From assembly GCA_946699065.1 (NCBI GenBank), contig CAMPDV010000358.1:62001-126000 (forward strand): a stretch of DNA of 64,000 nt. The letters are read 5' to 3'. The position numbers were made by a program, and so were the translations under genes. The DNA is from Loxodes magnus (Eukaryota; Ciliophora; Karyorelictea; Loxodida; Loxodidae). The notes under the pieces are model-generated. The model did no database searches and was not told the origin of the DNA. It saw only the letters and a program-made list of their open reading frames with translations. Shown in pieces: positions 12,698 through 26,318 of the stretch (positions are counted from its first letter, which is position 1; every line of letters starts with the position of its first letter).

Positions 12698-13549
12698 TCA
12701 TTTTGAAATTTTATTTTTATAGCAGACACAATTATTTTAGCTACAAATATTTTAATAAAAAATAAAAAAAGAGAAATTATAAACAAAAGATAAATTTAAT
12801 TAAAATGGGTTAGTTGGCTTAAAATAATTATCTATAATTATCTTTATACAAACAAATGTGACCAGGAATAAAATATAAGTCACTGTTCTGACTATTAATT
12901 GCCTTTATTATTTTTTTATAATTTTGCTTTTATCTTTTTTGGTTTTTATAAATGATAGTCTCTTTTATTTTTAATATAGAATACTTTACAACTTTCTATA
13001 GTTGTCTATTTATTATTTCCTAGATGTATAAGAGGAAAGCTTTTGATAGTATAAGTTTGCGCTATTCTTTGAATTCTGAAGAATTAATTCATGCGAATTA
13101 GAAAACTTACTTCTTAAGATTTAACTCGAAATAGTTCTTTCTCTTATTAATCTATTGTCTATTTATTCATAACTTCTAGATCTATTAAAGTTATCTTAAT
13201 TAATTTAAATCTAATTTTTTAAACTTTTTGCCTTCTTTATTAAATTATTAGAGTTTATCGAAAAATTATAGTTGGCTATTTTAGGTGATCTGCTGGAATA
13301 TTTTTTGAATAGTTAATTCTTTTTAATTTCTAAATAGGAAGAACTCTTAAACTCATTAACTTTATTCTTAACCGTTAATTTATTTGCACTGGAAAAGCCT
13401 AGCATACTTTATTAGTCAATCGATGAGATGATTTATCCTTCATCTTTACGTCCAAGCAGATTAATGAACTTATATCCATTTTAAAGCATTTATTTTATTT
13501 TTTCCTACTTAGTTTCTTTATATATTTGCTCTTCTATAATTATCTCCAT
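12698..13549 (-). CDS. 283-residue Ser/Lys/Gln-rich protein with C-terminal membrane segment
   Basis: ATG at 13547-13549, TGA at 12698-12700, 284 codons with no internal TGA, reading TAA/TAG as Gln. The N-terminus (MEIIIEEQIYKETKQEKIKQ) is helical. The middle is rich in Ser, Asn, Arg and Lys, including SSIDQQSMLGFSSANKL. Near residue 225 lies one strongly hydrophobic stretch (VTYILFLVTFVCIKIII) that could be a membrane anchor. The last 34 codons after PTNPF are low in complexity and begin with a TAA, so the real end might be earlier if TAA can terminate here. The sequence is more complex than nearby chance frames, so I think it is a real gene. No family is recognised. Confidence 0.5.
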
Positions 13550-14329
13550 CTTTATTATATTTTTCTGTATAAATAAGTTTTAATAGATGCCGTTATGTTG
13601 AATATAATGTTTGATTATTTAATTTTGCTGGTATTTAAATCCCTAAAACTAAAAAGAAGTATGATATATACATCATTCAATATATTTAAAATTGCTCTTA
13701 ATTTTATGTTTCATTTAGATATTTTTATTTTCATTTAATTTTATTTCTACCCTATTTAAGTTCTTATGATAAACACTATTGAAAAATATAATCTAAAAGC
13801 CTTAATATTTTAAATTTATCTAAGTTTTATAAAATTACAAGATAGAAAATATTTTTCATACAAAAAATGCAGAAATAAATTATAAAGATAAACCTTTTCA
13901 GCTGATATGGCTATTTTATCTCTCTATTTACTTGAATCTTCAACTTATAAAAAACATATTTGCAACTATATTTGAATTATTAGCCGAAATTAAACCTCTT
14001 AATTATCTAATAACTTTTTTAGTAGCATTAAATCCAATTAAATAAATTTTATCATAATTGAACAAAAATGTTGAGCGAAAATTCATATTATACATAAATT
14101 GTTTCATTTGAACACAATTTAGATAAAAATAAAAAAATACAATATCTATAATTAAGATATATACCTAGTTATTTTCTAAAGTTAAATGATTTCAAAGTTT
14201 TTAGTTTAATAATAAATTTTAATTATTTATTTAATTGTAAACTAGATGTGTTTAAACCTTCATATTCTGTTTAATAATTATTTTATAGAAGTTTATTTTA
14301 AATTTTAAAGTTTCATATTATTAAATAAA

Positions 14330-14755
14330 GTGAATGTCAGCCGTGGTCAGGAGAATTAGTAGATAATCTGATGCGGTATATACTGAAATACGAGTAATAT
14401 TTGCACTAAATGCCACCATGGGGAAATGTGGATAAGCTCAGAAGAGAAAACTTAATTTGCCCGAGAATTTTCGTTAGAAGTATGAACATTTGACTGATGG
14501 CCCTATAATGACTAATTACTAATTACTAATTCTTATTTAGATCTTATTCAAGAAGACTGGAGCATTTGATAAACCTCAAGAATATTTTTAATAAGAGATT
14601 CCCATTTGGATAAACTGATGTAACTCATTGGACGAATGGAATGAACAATAAGAAGCATGAGAACATTTTTTATAATTTTAAATATTAATATTTGAATGAT
14701 CTGCGCACCAATGAGATGCTTCGCTCTTCTATAATCATATTTATTTATTTAATAG
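14330..14755 (+). repeat. G+C-richer island with repeat tail, possibly coding
   Basis: The island stands out from its A+T-rich flanks. On the plus strand one frame gives protein-like sequence (ELVDNLMRYILKYEQYLHQM, then PPWGNVDKLRRENLICPR) interrupted by two TGAs near 14493 and 14508. Its last 57 bp (14696-14752), with CTGCGCAC and TCGCTCTTCTATAATC, closely match the tail of the island at 16361-16417, in the same reading frame (LRTN followed by RS and II). It may be the 3' part of a retrotransposon or the remnant of a gene. Function unknown. Confidence 0.4.
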
Positions 14756-16049
14756 CAAGCAATTTAACAAAATAGCTTATTTTTTTAATTTAAGTATATT
14801 TAGTCTTATAATTTTTTAATTATTTTTAGTCTTACATTATGAACCAGGTAGAGTGCTATTTATATTAATTTTTTAGATAAAAATTATTTAATTCTAGTAT
14901 AGATAAACATTTTACGAATAAATATAAAATTAAAATTAATTTTATTTAAAAATTTCATTATTTTTTATTTATGTAAACAAGAAAATCTTTATTAAAACTA
15001 AAGCTAAATTTTAGAAAAATATTAATTATTTAAAAAAGAGGAAAATTAAACATTTTCTATAGAGATATGTAAAACTTAGTTAATTTATTTATTGTATAAT
15101 TTGCTTATACTCTACTCTGAATCATTTTCTAATTAAATTTTTATTACTTCATGAAAAAAAATTTTGAAAAACATTTTCATCATGTTAAAGTATTAATATC
15201 TAGTTATATTATTAGCTATTATATTTATATTTCGAACCTTTATTTTTATTCGTAATCAATTTATATGAAAGACTATTCTGATGAAAGTAGGAAGCTTATT
15301 AATTTTTAAATAGACCAATTTATTATTATTCTTGTAATTTAAAATGAATTATTTAAGTTTTTATCCTTTTATTTCCAGAGAAAAATAGTAAAATATTCAT
15401 AATTTCAAATATCTAGATAATCATTATTTCTAAATTTTATGACCATTTAACTAATAATTAAAGTAGCTATCTAAATTTATGTTAAATTGAGATAAAATAG
15501 ATTTAAATCAATATAATACGCTTATTTTATTCTAACTTTATTTAGATGGAAATAAATTTAAATAATTGTTACTTAAAATAAGAATCAAGTAAACATGATA
15601 TGACTAAGTAAATTTGGTTGAAATAACTATTAAAATAAAATTTTAGTGTGAAAAAATTTACATTTTGCTCATAGAAAATTAAAAGATATTACCCTCATTT
15701 TACCTAAAACTTTCCTTTCTAAATTTATTTTAAGTCAATTAAGATCTTCAGATTGACTTATTTACTTTTTAATTTAGCTTTTATTTCATTTTTTCAAATT
15801 AAAAAGATCTTTAAAAGATCCATTTTCCTATAATTTAACTTGTTAAATTTCTATCTTTAAAATCTCTCATAATAAAGCAATAAAAAACCCATAAAATAAA
15901 AATGTAAATTTAAAAGTTTTATCGATAAAAAGAATGAGTTTATTTAATATCATATAATATCTAGTTAAAATATTTAGTTATATAAAATAAATATTCAAAC
16001 AATTTATCAAAACGAAGAGATTTCATTTGCTATAAATTATTATATTTAT

Positions 16050-16420
16050 AATTTAAATAGGGTGGAAAATCCTTTCCTTCGGATGCTGCTTGGAGGCCCA
16101 GCAAGGCAACTAAAAAATATGCGCGGACGGAGGATAAATCGGAGGAAGAGAAAAAAATAACAAGAGAAGGATGATACGACAAGCTGGAGAACTCTGAATG
16201 CCAGGAGGAAACTTTCTTCATCATAGGTCGGGGAAATGTACCCGTAATCGCATATTGCATCCTATGCTTTGGAAGGAAAAATTACAGGTACTAACGCAGG
16301 AAGAGAAAACAAGATAGAGAGGCCAATAAATTTTTTTTTATATTAAATAAAATTAATTTAAAGAGCTGCGCACAAACAAGAGTGCTACGCGCTCTATAAT
16401 CTAATTTATTTATTTAAAAA
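16050..16420 (+). repeat. Second G+C-richer island with the same tail
   Basis: An island of about 370 bp with an abrupt composition change. The plus-strand frame starting near 16061 is open to the end except for one TGA near 16193. It has a Gly/Arg-rich start and a tail LRTNKSATRSIIQFIYL that parallels the tail of the 14330 island. The minus strand also holds a 76-codon frame (16030-16260), so the coding strand is not certain. Only the tail is clearly shared; the bodies of the two islands do not align by eye. Confidence 0.4.
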
Positions 16421-16881
16421 ATCTAAAATTCAGATGATAGAATATAATTGACTATATTTTATTAAAAATACACACCAAAAAATAAAATTTTAATTTTTAG
16501 TTAAAAAGACAGGAACTTTATTATATAAATTTATTTTAGAAATAAAAATATGAATAAATAATTTAAAAATGGCAATTTTATAATCAAATGAAGAATAAAT
16601 GTTTTCAAATGCATATGACTCTTTTATTAAAATTAAATAAAAATAAAATGAGCCTTAAAAATTTATTATATAATTAATCATAAAACTTTTAAGAAATTTA
16701 GAACTTTCGTGAATAACAATAAATTTAATAGCGTTTTAAATTATTTTAGATAATTGACTCAAACTTATTGAATGTCAAATTTTAAATATTTTAAAATAAA
16801 AAATAATTATAAGTTAAAATTAATGTTTAACTATGCTTTTTATAAAATCTAGTAAAAAAAATCAAAAATTTTATATTAAAC

Positions 16882-17752
16882 GTTAAAGTTAAAGTTAAAA
16901 AGCTTTGCTAAAGCCTTAGTAGTCAGCCATCTGACCTATTCTATCAGCTTGTCTCCGTTAGTTTGTCTTGAATTCCTACTAGACTTAGTTAGGCGGTGTA
17001 AAACTTCATTAGTGCACCATCCTTTAATATTCTGAATAGTCTTCATCTTGCATGTAGCGTTCCTAATTATTTATCCAAGGATTAAGATTTGAATTAAAGA
17101 ATTTTTTTCTATATTTTTTTCCGCTTTATGTTGGATATATCCTAAATAGTTTTCTAAAAATATCTTATTTATTATTTCTTTAAATTTCGCTTAGTTAGTA
17201 GAAGTATTTTCATTGGTGTTATTTATTGCACACGTAGTATTTTATTCTTCTTTTAAACTATTATTCCTGTAGCACTTATTTAATTTAAATTTACTACTTA
17301 TTTTAAATAAATGTTTACTGTTTATTTTAATTTGAGGCTTCATTTTCTATTTCCATAGGATCTGATTAATTCTGTTAAAACGAAAATGGCATTACCTGAA
17401 TTTATTATTAAATTTAATGAATTCTTTGTTCCAGTTTGTTTTCTATTTCTTATGATGATTAATATGTTTCTCAAGTAAAGACGTTATTAGTTTTTCTAAT
17501 TTTTCTACTTTATCAATGAGGTATCTATTTTTAAACATAAACTCTTTTAATGACTTATTAATATTTCTATTTGAGTTTGTGTCGGAAGTTTTTTTAGTTC
17601 TGGATTTCCAAGTGATTAATGTTCGTCATATCAATCATATTTCTCACTTTCACTCATTGTAATTATTTCGCTTTTTTATTTTTTAGAGAATTTTTCTTTT
17701 TAAATATTTTGTTCAAAATTCTGTTATTTCTTAGAAGCAATTTTATATATAT
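16882..17752 (-). repeat. Solo copy of the 870-bp terminal repeat
   Basis: Third copy of the repeat that bounds the 3.9-9.6 kb element, in the orientation of the left end. It starts with the same three GTTAAA units and ends at the same GCAATTTTATATATA boundary, so the unit is discrete at both edges. No matching inverse copy occurs to its right in the window. The ORF start is at 17655-17657 on the minus strand, but at least two single-base insertions relative to the other copies (near 17530 and 17612) break the frame. It is a solo end or the edge of a partly lost element. Confidence 0.7.
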
Positions 17753-20700
17753 TTAATAAATCTAGATAATTATACAATTTTTTACTAAAATGCTATATAA
17801 GTCTATTAATTACTATAAAATATTCCTTTCATCAGCATAAAATATACATGAAATAATTAAATATATCTTAGTGAGTTAATAGTAATTTTTAACATAATTT
17901 AGAAAATTTATTTAAAGATACAATGATGAACTAATAAATTAAAATACCCCTATATAGGAACTTATTACTAAATTCTATATTTTTTAAGAAATGAATAAAA
18001 TAAAAATATTTCATTACTCTTATTTTCATCATCCTAAGAATTTAAATTCTATAAATCTAAAAAAATTTTAATTTGTCCAAATTTTATGAAAATAATAAAC
18101 TCTTAACTTAAATATTCATTTTAAATAAATTTTTTAAAGATATATGAAAGTTGGAGTAATAACTTTGAATTTATATCTCTAATGTAAATTTAAAGAAAAA
18201 TTTTTATTTAAAATGTTTATGATTAAATAATGTTGTAAGTTGAAATATTAATAGCAAAAGTTTAAAAAACAAATAGATTTTTATTTAATAAAATATATAA
18301 AACTTTCTCAATTATAAAACTTAATTATCTATTATATATAATGCTCTTAAAATAGAATAATCATATTCTTATTTAGATTAATAAAATTTCAAAGACTTAT
18401 ATAGAATGCTTTTGATAATTCGTTTTTCTTTAAGATTGTATTTTAAGTCTTTTTCCTTTCAAATTTAAACTCATTTAGCAAATAGTGTTTTTATATTTTT
18501 GTATTTATTATGGAAAATAATTCAAACCATTTATGGTGAAATATTAAAATAATCTAAGACATATATCTTAAATAAGATTTTTTTATTTATAAAATTTAAA
18601 GTCTTAGAAAGATTAAAACCTTATGAGTTTCTAATATTTGAAGCATTTTATATTCTTTCAATTTTATATAAATTAGTAATTTTGCAATAAGCTTCATATC
18701 TTTAAATTTAGATAAACAACTTTTTAGGTTTGCTATTTTCTTAAGTCTAGCAATATTTATCTATCTATAAAAAGTTGAGCATTAAAACCTAAGTTTTAAT
18801 TTAGAAAACAACTGTACTAAAGCAAATTAGAATAGAAATAAATAGAATGAAAATATAGCTGCTATTGATTATTCATTAATTAAGAAAAAATATAAACTAT
18901 TTTTGATTTGAAGATTATTATCTTAGTTCTTTTAATTATTTAAATTAGCTATTTTTATAGATGTTTGCCTAAGTATTTTAATTATAGACTCTCTAAAAAC
19001 ATTTTAATTTTAAGTTATTTAAATTAATAAACAGGATGATTTAAAGATATTACAAGGAAAATTACTTGAAAAGATTGATTTAAAATATAAATAGTCTCCT
19101 TTTTTATTTTAAGCAGAACCTTTAATAATAGAATTTTCTCTTAAAATTAGCAGAGTTAATGATATAATAATCATAAGCATCGAAATTCTTTTAAAATTAA
19201 ATGAAATATATTGAATGAATGATTTTTTATATTTTATAACTTATAATAATCAAAAGAAATTATATTAAAGCAAATAAAATGGTTTGAAATAGTTATATAC
19301 CTTTATAGTATTTGATAATTTTAATCTGAAATAGACTAAGTACAACTATTTTCTCTGTTGAATGATTATAATTTAATAGTATTTAAAGCAATATTTTTTA
19401 GGATTTAATTAATAATCTAGATAAAGATAATCCAAATATCTTTTATCCTATTTAAATATAATGCTGCTTTACTAATTAAAATAGCACTGATGCTTCCTTT
19501 AAATTATAAAAGTTTTTTTAATATTTTATAATCCTTTCTAAGAGTTCACTCTTATCTTTTTCATATTTCTTTTTAGTCCAAAATGTATTTGATATCAATT
19601 AATTAAAAAACTTTTTATATATAAATTTAAAATTTTTTTGGAAAATAAATCTAAAAATCAAGCATAGTAATTTTAATTAAAGTTAACAATGTTAAGATAG
19701 TAAAGGAGCCTATTTTTCAAGAACTTTAACTAAATTGTGAGTGCTAGATTTAAATGTAAAACTTGAAAATTCTTAACTAAGATGGATTCATAGAGTTTTA
19801 TAATTCCTATCTTAAGTTAGAATCTAATATTCATCATTAAATTAGTATTTTATGATATTTAATTAATAATTTTTTGGGTATAGCTGATGATAATTCAGAA
19901 TAAAGATATTTTAATATAAATCATAGAGTGATGGAGAGTAATAACTAACAACAAGTATATAATAAAAAAAGTTTTTGAAATAAAATTACCTAAATACTCA
20001 AAGAAGCTTATACTAATTTATAAATTCCAGGTAGAAGCATTATTAAGTATTGATTTATGTTTAAGTCAACTCTATATTTTACCTGGATATGAGATTCTTA
20101 AACAGTAGTTTTGCATAAAAAGGAATTAGCTGATTATAAAATATTATGATAAACTTATATAGAATAATATAATTTTAGTAAAGTATGCTAGCTAACTGTT
20201 TGATCTAATTAAGGATATACAATAAACCTATAAATCCTAAATAAAAAATTAACTAATTAACTCGAAAGCATTATATAACCAGTCATGAAAGAAAAATTTA
20301 CAGATCATAAGATGATAACTACTAATAAATAGAAAATTAGTCAGAGAATCCTATTATTTTTGTTCTGATAATTTTTCGATAATATTTAAATCTAAAAAAT
20401 ATTAGAAATTAGTAATTATTAAAATAATATTTCGAATTTTAAAATATTCTCTTAAAAGATAGATAAAAAATACATAAATTATCATAATCAAAAAGTTATT
20501 TGAGCTCATTCTCAATCGAAGTACGTAAATATGGATTAAAATAAATGAAATTAGCCAAGATGATTGAACTTTAATTTCACTAAAATAAACAATAGTTGAA
20601 AGTTCAGTTTAATATAACTAGCCATTCTTAAATAGTGTTTGAATTAGTTATTAAAATATTTATTATTTAAATAAATATTTTAAATAATTTGCTAGACAAT

Positions 20701-23700
20701 TAAAAATAAAAGAGCTAATAGCTAATTATTTTCTTTAAAAAAAAACTTTTTGAAAGGTAAATTCTTATAAATCTAAAAGTCATAATTATTCTTAGAGAAA
20801 TAAACATTTTAGTGTTTATGAATTATATAAAGTATTTCTCTAATTCTTCAGCATTAACAATCCAGATTATAAATATTTTAATTAAGTGAATGAAAATTTT
20901 AATTAATAAAACTTGATATATATAAAGCTTCAAGCAAGTTAATATTCCGAATATTTATTTATTTATATATATCTAAATTTTTCTATTTAGCTTTAATCAT
21001 GCTATTAATAAGCTATATTTAATTATGAAATTTAAAAAATTCATTTAAGCGATAAAAAGGCTTAGATTTAATTTAGTTTTTATAGCAATAAAGAAATAAT
21101 AAGCTTTTTATTTTTTAGTAATCCCTTAAGTGAGAAATTTGAGAACTTTTTATTTAAATTACATTTTAAATTAAATTAAATAATGTTCGCCTTTCAGCTT
21201 AATAAAATAAAATTTTTCGATATCACTCTCATTCTGAAACTCTTAGGTCTTCATTATTGTTTTAATTTGGTTTTTTTTAGTTTAGTTTCTCTTCATCTTG
21301 TATCTTTGTTCATTCTAAAAGTAATTATTTTAAGTCTTCTTTATTCAAATATTGCTAATGGATTTATTTTTTCCTCAATCATTCTTAAAATCAAGTTATT
21401 TGTTAATGTTTTAAATTGCATTTGAACAATTATAAAATTAACTATTATATCTTCATAAAAACTAAAATGTAAACTTATCATAGATCTATATATGCCTATT
21501 TTAAAATTGGTTTCTAAATAAATCTTTATGAACATATAATTATTGATTCTTTATAACTTTTAATTTAAATTTAGAATTTTTAATTAATTTAATTCTATTT
21601 TTGTTTGTATTTATTCTATTTCTAAACCATTAAATATTAAAATAATTCTCAATCAGTTTACTTAGATAAATCATGTTGTTTTTTAAGTTTGCTATACTAA
21701 TTCAAAAATCTCTTTTTTTCTTTATATTTTTATATTTTGACCACTAAAGAAAAAGTTTATATAGATTTTAAAAATATGAGATAAATTATCTGATGTATTC
21801 TATAAAATTAGCAATCAGAAGATATATTAAGCATGATAGAAAACAAGTCTGATATAAACTAGAGAAAAATAAATAATTTAAAAGAATCAATATAGTAATT
21901 TTTACATTATGACTTACTTAGTATTAATAAATAAAACAAAGAAAAGTTAGATTTTACATTTTTAAAATTAAGCAAATATATTCATTACATCTTCATAGTT
22001 AATTAAACAAATCACTAGATTAAAGAGGCTAAGAGAATTTAAATTAAATTTAGGTTAAATTAATAATTTATGAATATAAAGAAATAAAAAATAACTAAAA
22101 TTAAAAACTAAAATTAAGTATTAATCTTCTCTAATTATTCTATTTTACTCTTTTCTTCCTAATATCAATCTTCTACTTTTTAATAGACTAGAAGTGTAAT
22201 TAAAGTGTTCTTTATAGATCTTAAAGATTTATATTAATTCTAAAGAATCTTTCATTTAAAGGTGATAAACATTAAATAATAGTAGTTATAAGAATTAGTT
22301 GATAATACAATAAAGCTTTATATTCTAAAACTTTAAAAGTAAATATTAAACTATTTAAGATTATTTATTCTTCTATCATGTAGCTTAAACTTATGAAATT
22401 TATTTAATAGATAAAAGTCAGATATATGATATTAGAGAGACTTAAGTTTTAAAGAACTTATTAAGAATATATAATATTTAGCAATTAACTTTTGCTTATT
22501 TTAGATTTAAAATTATAATGATATAGTAAATCAAATATTTGATTTTGCTAAAGACAATATAATATTTCACTCTGCTTATTAATCTAAATGATAAAAGTTT
22601 ATATATTTAATAAAGGCTACTAATATAAAATTAAAGAAGCGTATTATTAGCCCTATATTATATAATGTTTAAAATAAGCTTAAAATGAAATATATTGCTT
22701 ACCTAGTTAAATACCTAATAAATAGATTCTTAGTTAGCTAGTTTATTACTTTATATAGTAATTAAATTTAATATTTTCTCTTTTATTATTAAATCTAACT
22801 AACCTAAATCAGTTCTTTATCCTTTTAATCCACTAATACTTCTTATTTAATTTTTCTTTATTTAGAGTCTGACTCTATCGAGAATGCATTAAAGCTTTAT
22901 AATAAGTAAAGCTTTTACAGCTATAAGGTATACTAATAGAAGCTTTTTATAAATGAAGCTATCTTTCTTAGATTATATTTCAAAGAAAACAAATAGCTAA
23001 ATATCCAAATCTCATTATATCTACTATATTTAGAGATTCTTTCAATTATATAAGCTTTTTAAATATCTTATTACATTAATCTTTTTGTTTCATAATAAAA
23101 GATATTGTTTTGTAGTTTTTGCATCATAAAGGTATGAAAAGAAAATGTTGTGAAAGTTAAAAATCAAACTTAGAAGATAAACGGTAGCTTAAATATTCCA
23201 AAATAAAATAATTAGAATTATATGAGTAATCTCAGCTATAATTTAGATATAGAACTACTAATTAAGGGAAGTTAAATTTAGCTAAAGATATTTAACTTAA
23301 TTTAAAGTATATTTATAAATAAGAAGAATTTACTAAATATGCAAGTAGCTTTAATATTAATATAAAACTCATACCATATTAACAAAGAAGTTAAACTTAC
23401 ATTAACAATAAATTTAATATTTTAAGATTTAAAATTAAATTGAAAGGTACTTCATAATAAAATTCTAGAAGTAACTATTAATTATAAAAATATAAGCACT
23501 AGCAATCAAATAATGAAGTAAAGCTTGAAATAAGATATTAAATTAAGCTTATTTTAAAATTTATTAATACTAAATAAGAAAAACTACTATAATAAATAAT
23601 CATATACAAACTAAGAGGGAATTAAAAACCAAACTATGATATATAAATCAAAGAAAATAATTAACTACTATATTAAAATATACCCTTTTATTAAGTCAAA

Positions 23701-24209
23701 TTTACACTCTTTAAATCAAAATGTTTCCATTTATTTTTAATAAACTTATATACGAATAGCTTTTCTTTTAAGCATAATAACTAAATAAAAGTATACTATA
23801 TATCTTCAATCAATATATTTAATAGTAGCTATCATATTTTATTCATAAATGAACTAATGCTTTTAATATAAAGATTTAACTAGGATTGTAATAATTAAAT
23901 GTTAATAGTAGAAATAATTTAAAATTAAATTTAAACAGTCATTTCTTAAAAGCATAGATAAGGATCCATGCTTATAAGAGAATTTTGCTTTACTATATTT
24001 TATTTCTCTTTATGTTAGATTTTAGATACGAACCAAAAATAGATAAAGGCAAATAAATAGAAAATGAAGTTTATTAATTTGGTATAGAAGCTAAATTTAG
24101 TGGTATAGTAAAAGAATAAGTTAGAGCTTTTAAAGTTAGAATAGAAGTTAGATTTATAAGTAAACTATCCAATTTAATTTAAGTTTATTTTATTAATAAT
24201 TATTTTAAA
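17753..24209. other. Long A+T-rich stretch without supportable gene
   Basis: About 6.4 kb of the most A+T-rich DNA in the window. An 80-codon hydrophobic frame (21183-21425, plus) has an ATG and a TGA but looks like the translation of T-rich sequence. No repeat, island or domain was found. Confidence 0.45.
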
Positions 24210-26318
24210 ATGTCATTCTAAAAGGACTGCTTGTCTGCTTTGATCTTTGCAGATCTAGATTGAACTTTATAGGAGTACTCAATTACTAAAGAGAAAGCTA
24301 ATTCGCTTATTCATTATTTTAATGAAATTCAGAACCTGGATTTTATTGAAAAAATAAAGAAGAAAGTTTTAAAGTTAAAAGATACTAAGTCCAGCTAATT
24401 TATATCTGAACAAGTAGGAATTCCACTGAGCATAGTGAATTAAATATTTATTGAAGCATAGTAGCAAGGAGCAACATTGAATTACCCTTAAGAAAATTAA
24501 AAAATAATAGGATTCTAAAATAACGCCTCTAAATAATAAAGTAACCCTTGTCTTAAATAATTAGAAGCTTAAAAAATATAGGAAGATATCTTTTAGTAAT
24601 ATGAAGAATTTTTAAGAATTTAAGAAAATAAAGATAACTAAGAAAAGCTTAAAGCAGCCAAATAAAAAAGAAAGAAAATAATAAACTTACCAGAATAAAT
24701 AATCTTATAAAATAACCCTTCATTAGATTAAGCTATATAAAATAAAGATATTTAAATTAATAACTAATTAAATTAAAATCAACTCACCTATTAATACCCT
24801 ATTATTTAAACTTTAGAATCTAATTAAAAGGAAGTATCAAATACACCACCATAAGCAATTTGTTTATAGAATCAACAAATACATCGATTAACTTAAACAG
24901 GACTTGTTGTGGAAAGGCCAAATTTAACAGAGATTTTCATATGCTTATATTGTGAACAGAGTTACACTTAAGAAACTTTATTATCCAAGCATTTTATTAA
25001 CTGCCATGCTAATGAAAAATAAATCTACCTATTTTGTCCTCTATGTTAAGATCTTATCTTTGAAGATACTTCTTCCTATAAATTCCATTTAGACCATCAT
25101 AAAAAATAAGGAGACTCTATAAAATACACCTTGAAGTAAATAAAAATACTATAAATTCTTAGAACTGATAAAGAAACTTTATAGTTTATAGAGCTAAATA
25201 AACAAGTAGATAAACTTAATTATTATATAAAACTTACAGGATAATAAAGAACATCTAAAATATTTGGAAAACACATCAAAGAAGAATATTCCAGTGATGA
25301 ATCTGTTCATTTAATAGAAACTAGAAAGTACTAATGTGAAGAATGTGAGAAAAGTTTTAGTGAAGAAAGTGATTTAATTTTACATTAAAGGAAACATGAA
25401 AATGAATTATAAAATTAACTATAAACTAACAAGAACATAAAAGAATTAGAATTGGAAAATAATAAAATATAGCATGGAACTATTATTTGGACTAAGGGTG
25501 AAAATTTTCTATACAAGTGTAAAGAATGTGAAAGTTACTTTAACAAAAATAATAAGTTATAGTTACATTTCGAGAAGAAGCATCCTAATGCTTAGCTTAA
25601 TGTTCTTAAATGCTCAGTTTGTGAAAATTAATTTGCTAAGAGATAAAATTTACTTAAACATTTGACTAGACATCCATTTAAGCAATAGAAGTAGAAAGAA
25701 ATGCCTTATAAAGAAGAAAAGAAAATTAAGGCAATACCCAATAAAGAAAATGCCAATTAATAGAATTATATAAATAACCAGACATAGTAATAGGATAAAT
25801 TCCAATAAGATAAAAATATGAAATAAGAAGAAAAGAGAGTTTAAGCTTTAGAAATTCCTAAATAAATAGTAATTGAAAAGAGTAATTAGTAAGACAGCAA
25901 AAAATAAGAAAAAGATAGTGAAGATTTGAATTAAGATGAGAAAAAAATAAGAAATATTTTGTAGCAATAAGTTTAAAAATAATAAAATGATAATATAAAA
26001 ATGAGAAAAGAACCTTAAGAAGTAAGTTTTAGATAAAATGTCTTTAACAAACCTTAGGAAACAAATTAATAAGAACAAGGTTTTAGAAAGTTTAGAAAAA
26101 TAATTGACTTAACTACGCCCTAATAAAATATGCCAAGTTAAGTTTAATAAATTCAAAAGAATAACTTTCGAATTTTAAATAATAGACAAAATCTTCCAGT
26201 ATAAAATACTAGATAGATGATATAGCAAAACTTAATGAACTAATTCTAAAATACCTAATTCGTTGCAAGATAACAGTATTAGAATATGTATTATCCTTAC
26301 TACATGCCTTATCACTAA
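24210..26318 (+). CDS. Five-zinc-finger protein, paralog 1
   Basis: Reading TAA/TAG as Gln, ATG at 24210 opens a frame whose similarity to two paralogs in the window (start 33572 minus, start 46587 plus) extends to a TAA at 26316-26318 (702 codons). The next in-frame TGA is at 26778-26780. Residues 1-85 form a conserved helical block (ISEQVGIPLSIVNQIF) that resembles a helix-turn-helix. Fingers begin near residues 245 (CLYC), 276 (CPLC), 376 (CEEC), 437 (CKEC) and 468 (CSVC); the last three fit C-x2-C-x12-H-x3/4-H. The C-terminal third is Gln/Lys-rich and ends in QNMYYPYYMPYH. A nucleic-acid-binding role is inferred from the fingers. Oddity: codon 18 is TGA (24261-24263), in the conserved block, and no ATG lies between it and residue 490. 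The leader is A-rich (TTTTAAAATG). Confidence 0.75.

Noticed and set aside
15226-15240. TTCGAACC, resembling a tRNA T-loop
   Set aside because: No G+C-rich stems or acceptor arms around it; a cloverleaf cannot be formed.
21183-21425. 80-codon hydrophobic ORF with ATG and TGA
   Set aside because: T-rich sequence translates to Leu/Phe/Ile runs by chance; the opposite strand is open too (21341-21535) and no signal, homolog or composition change supports it.
25474-26078. Short frames at 25474-25665 (plus) and 25848-26078 (minus)
   Set aside because: Both overlap zinc-finger paralog 1 in other frames and are its shadows.
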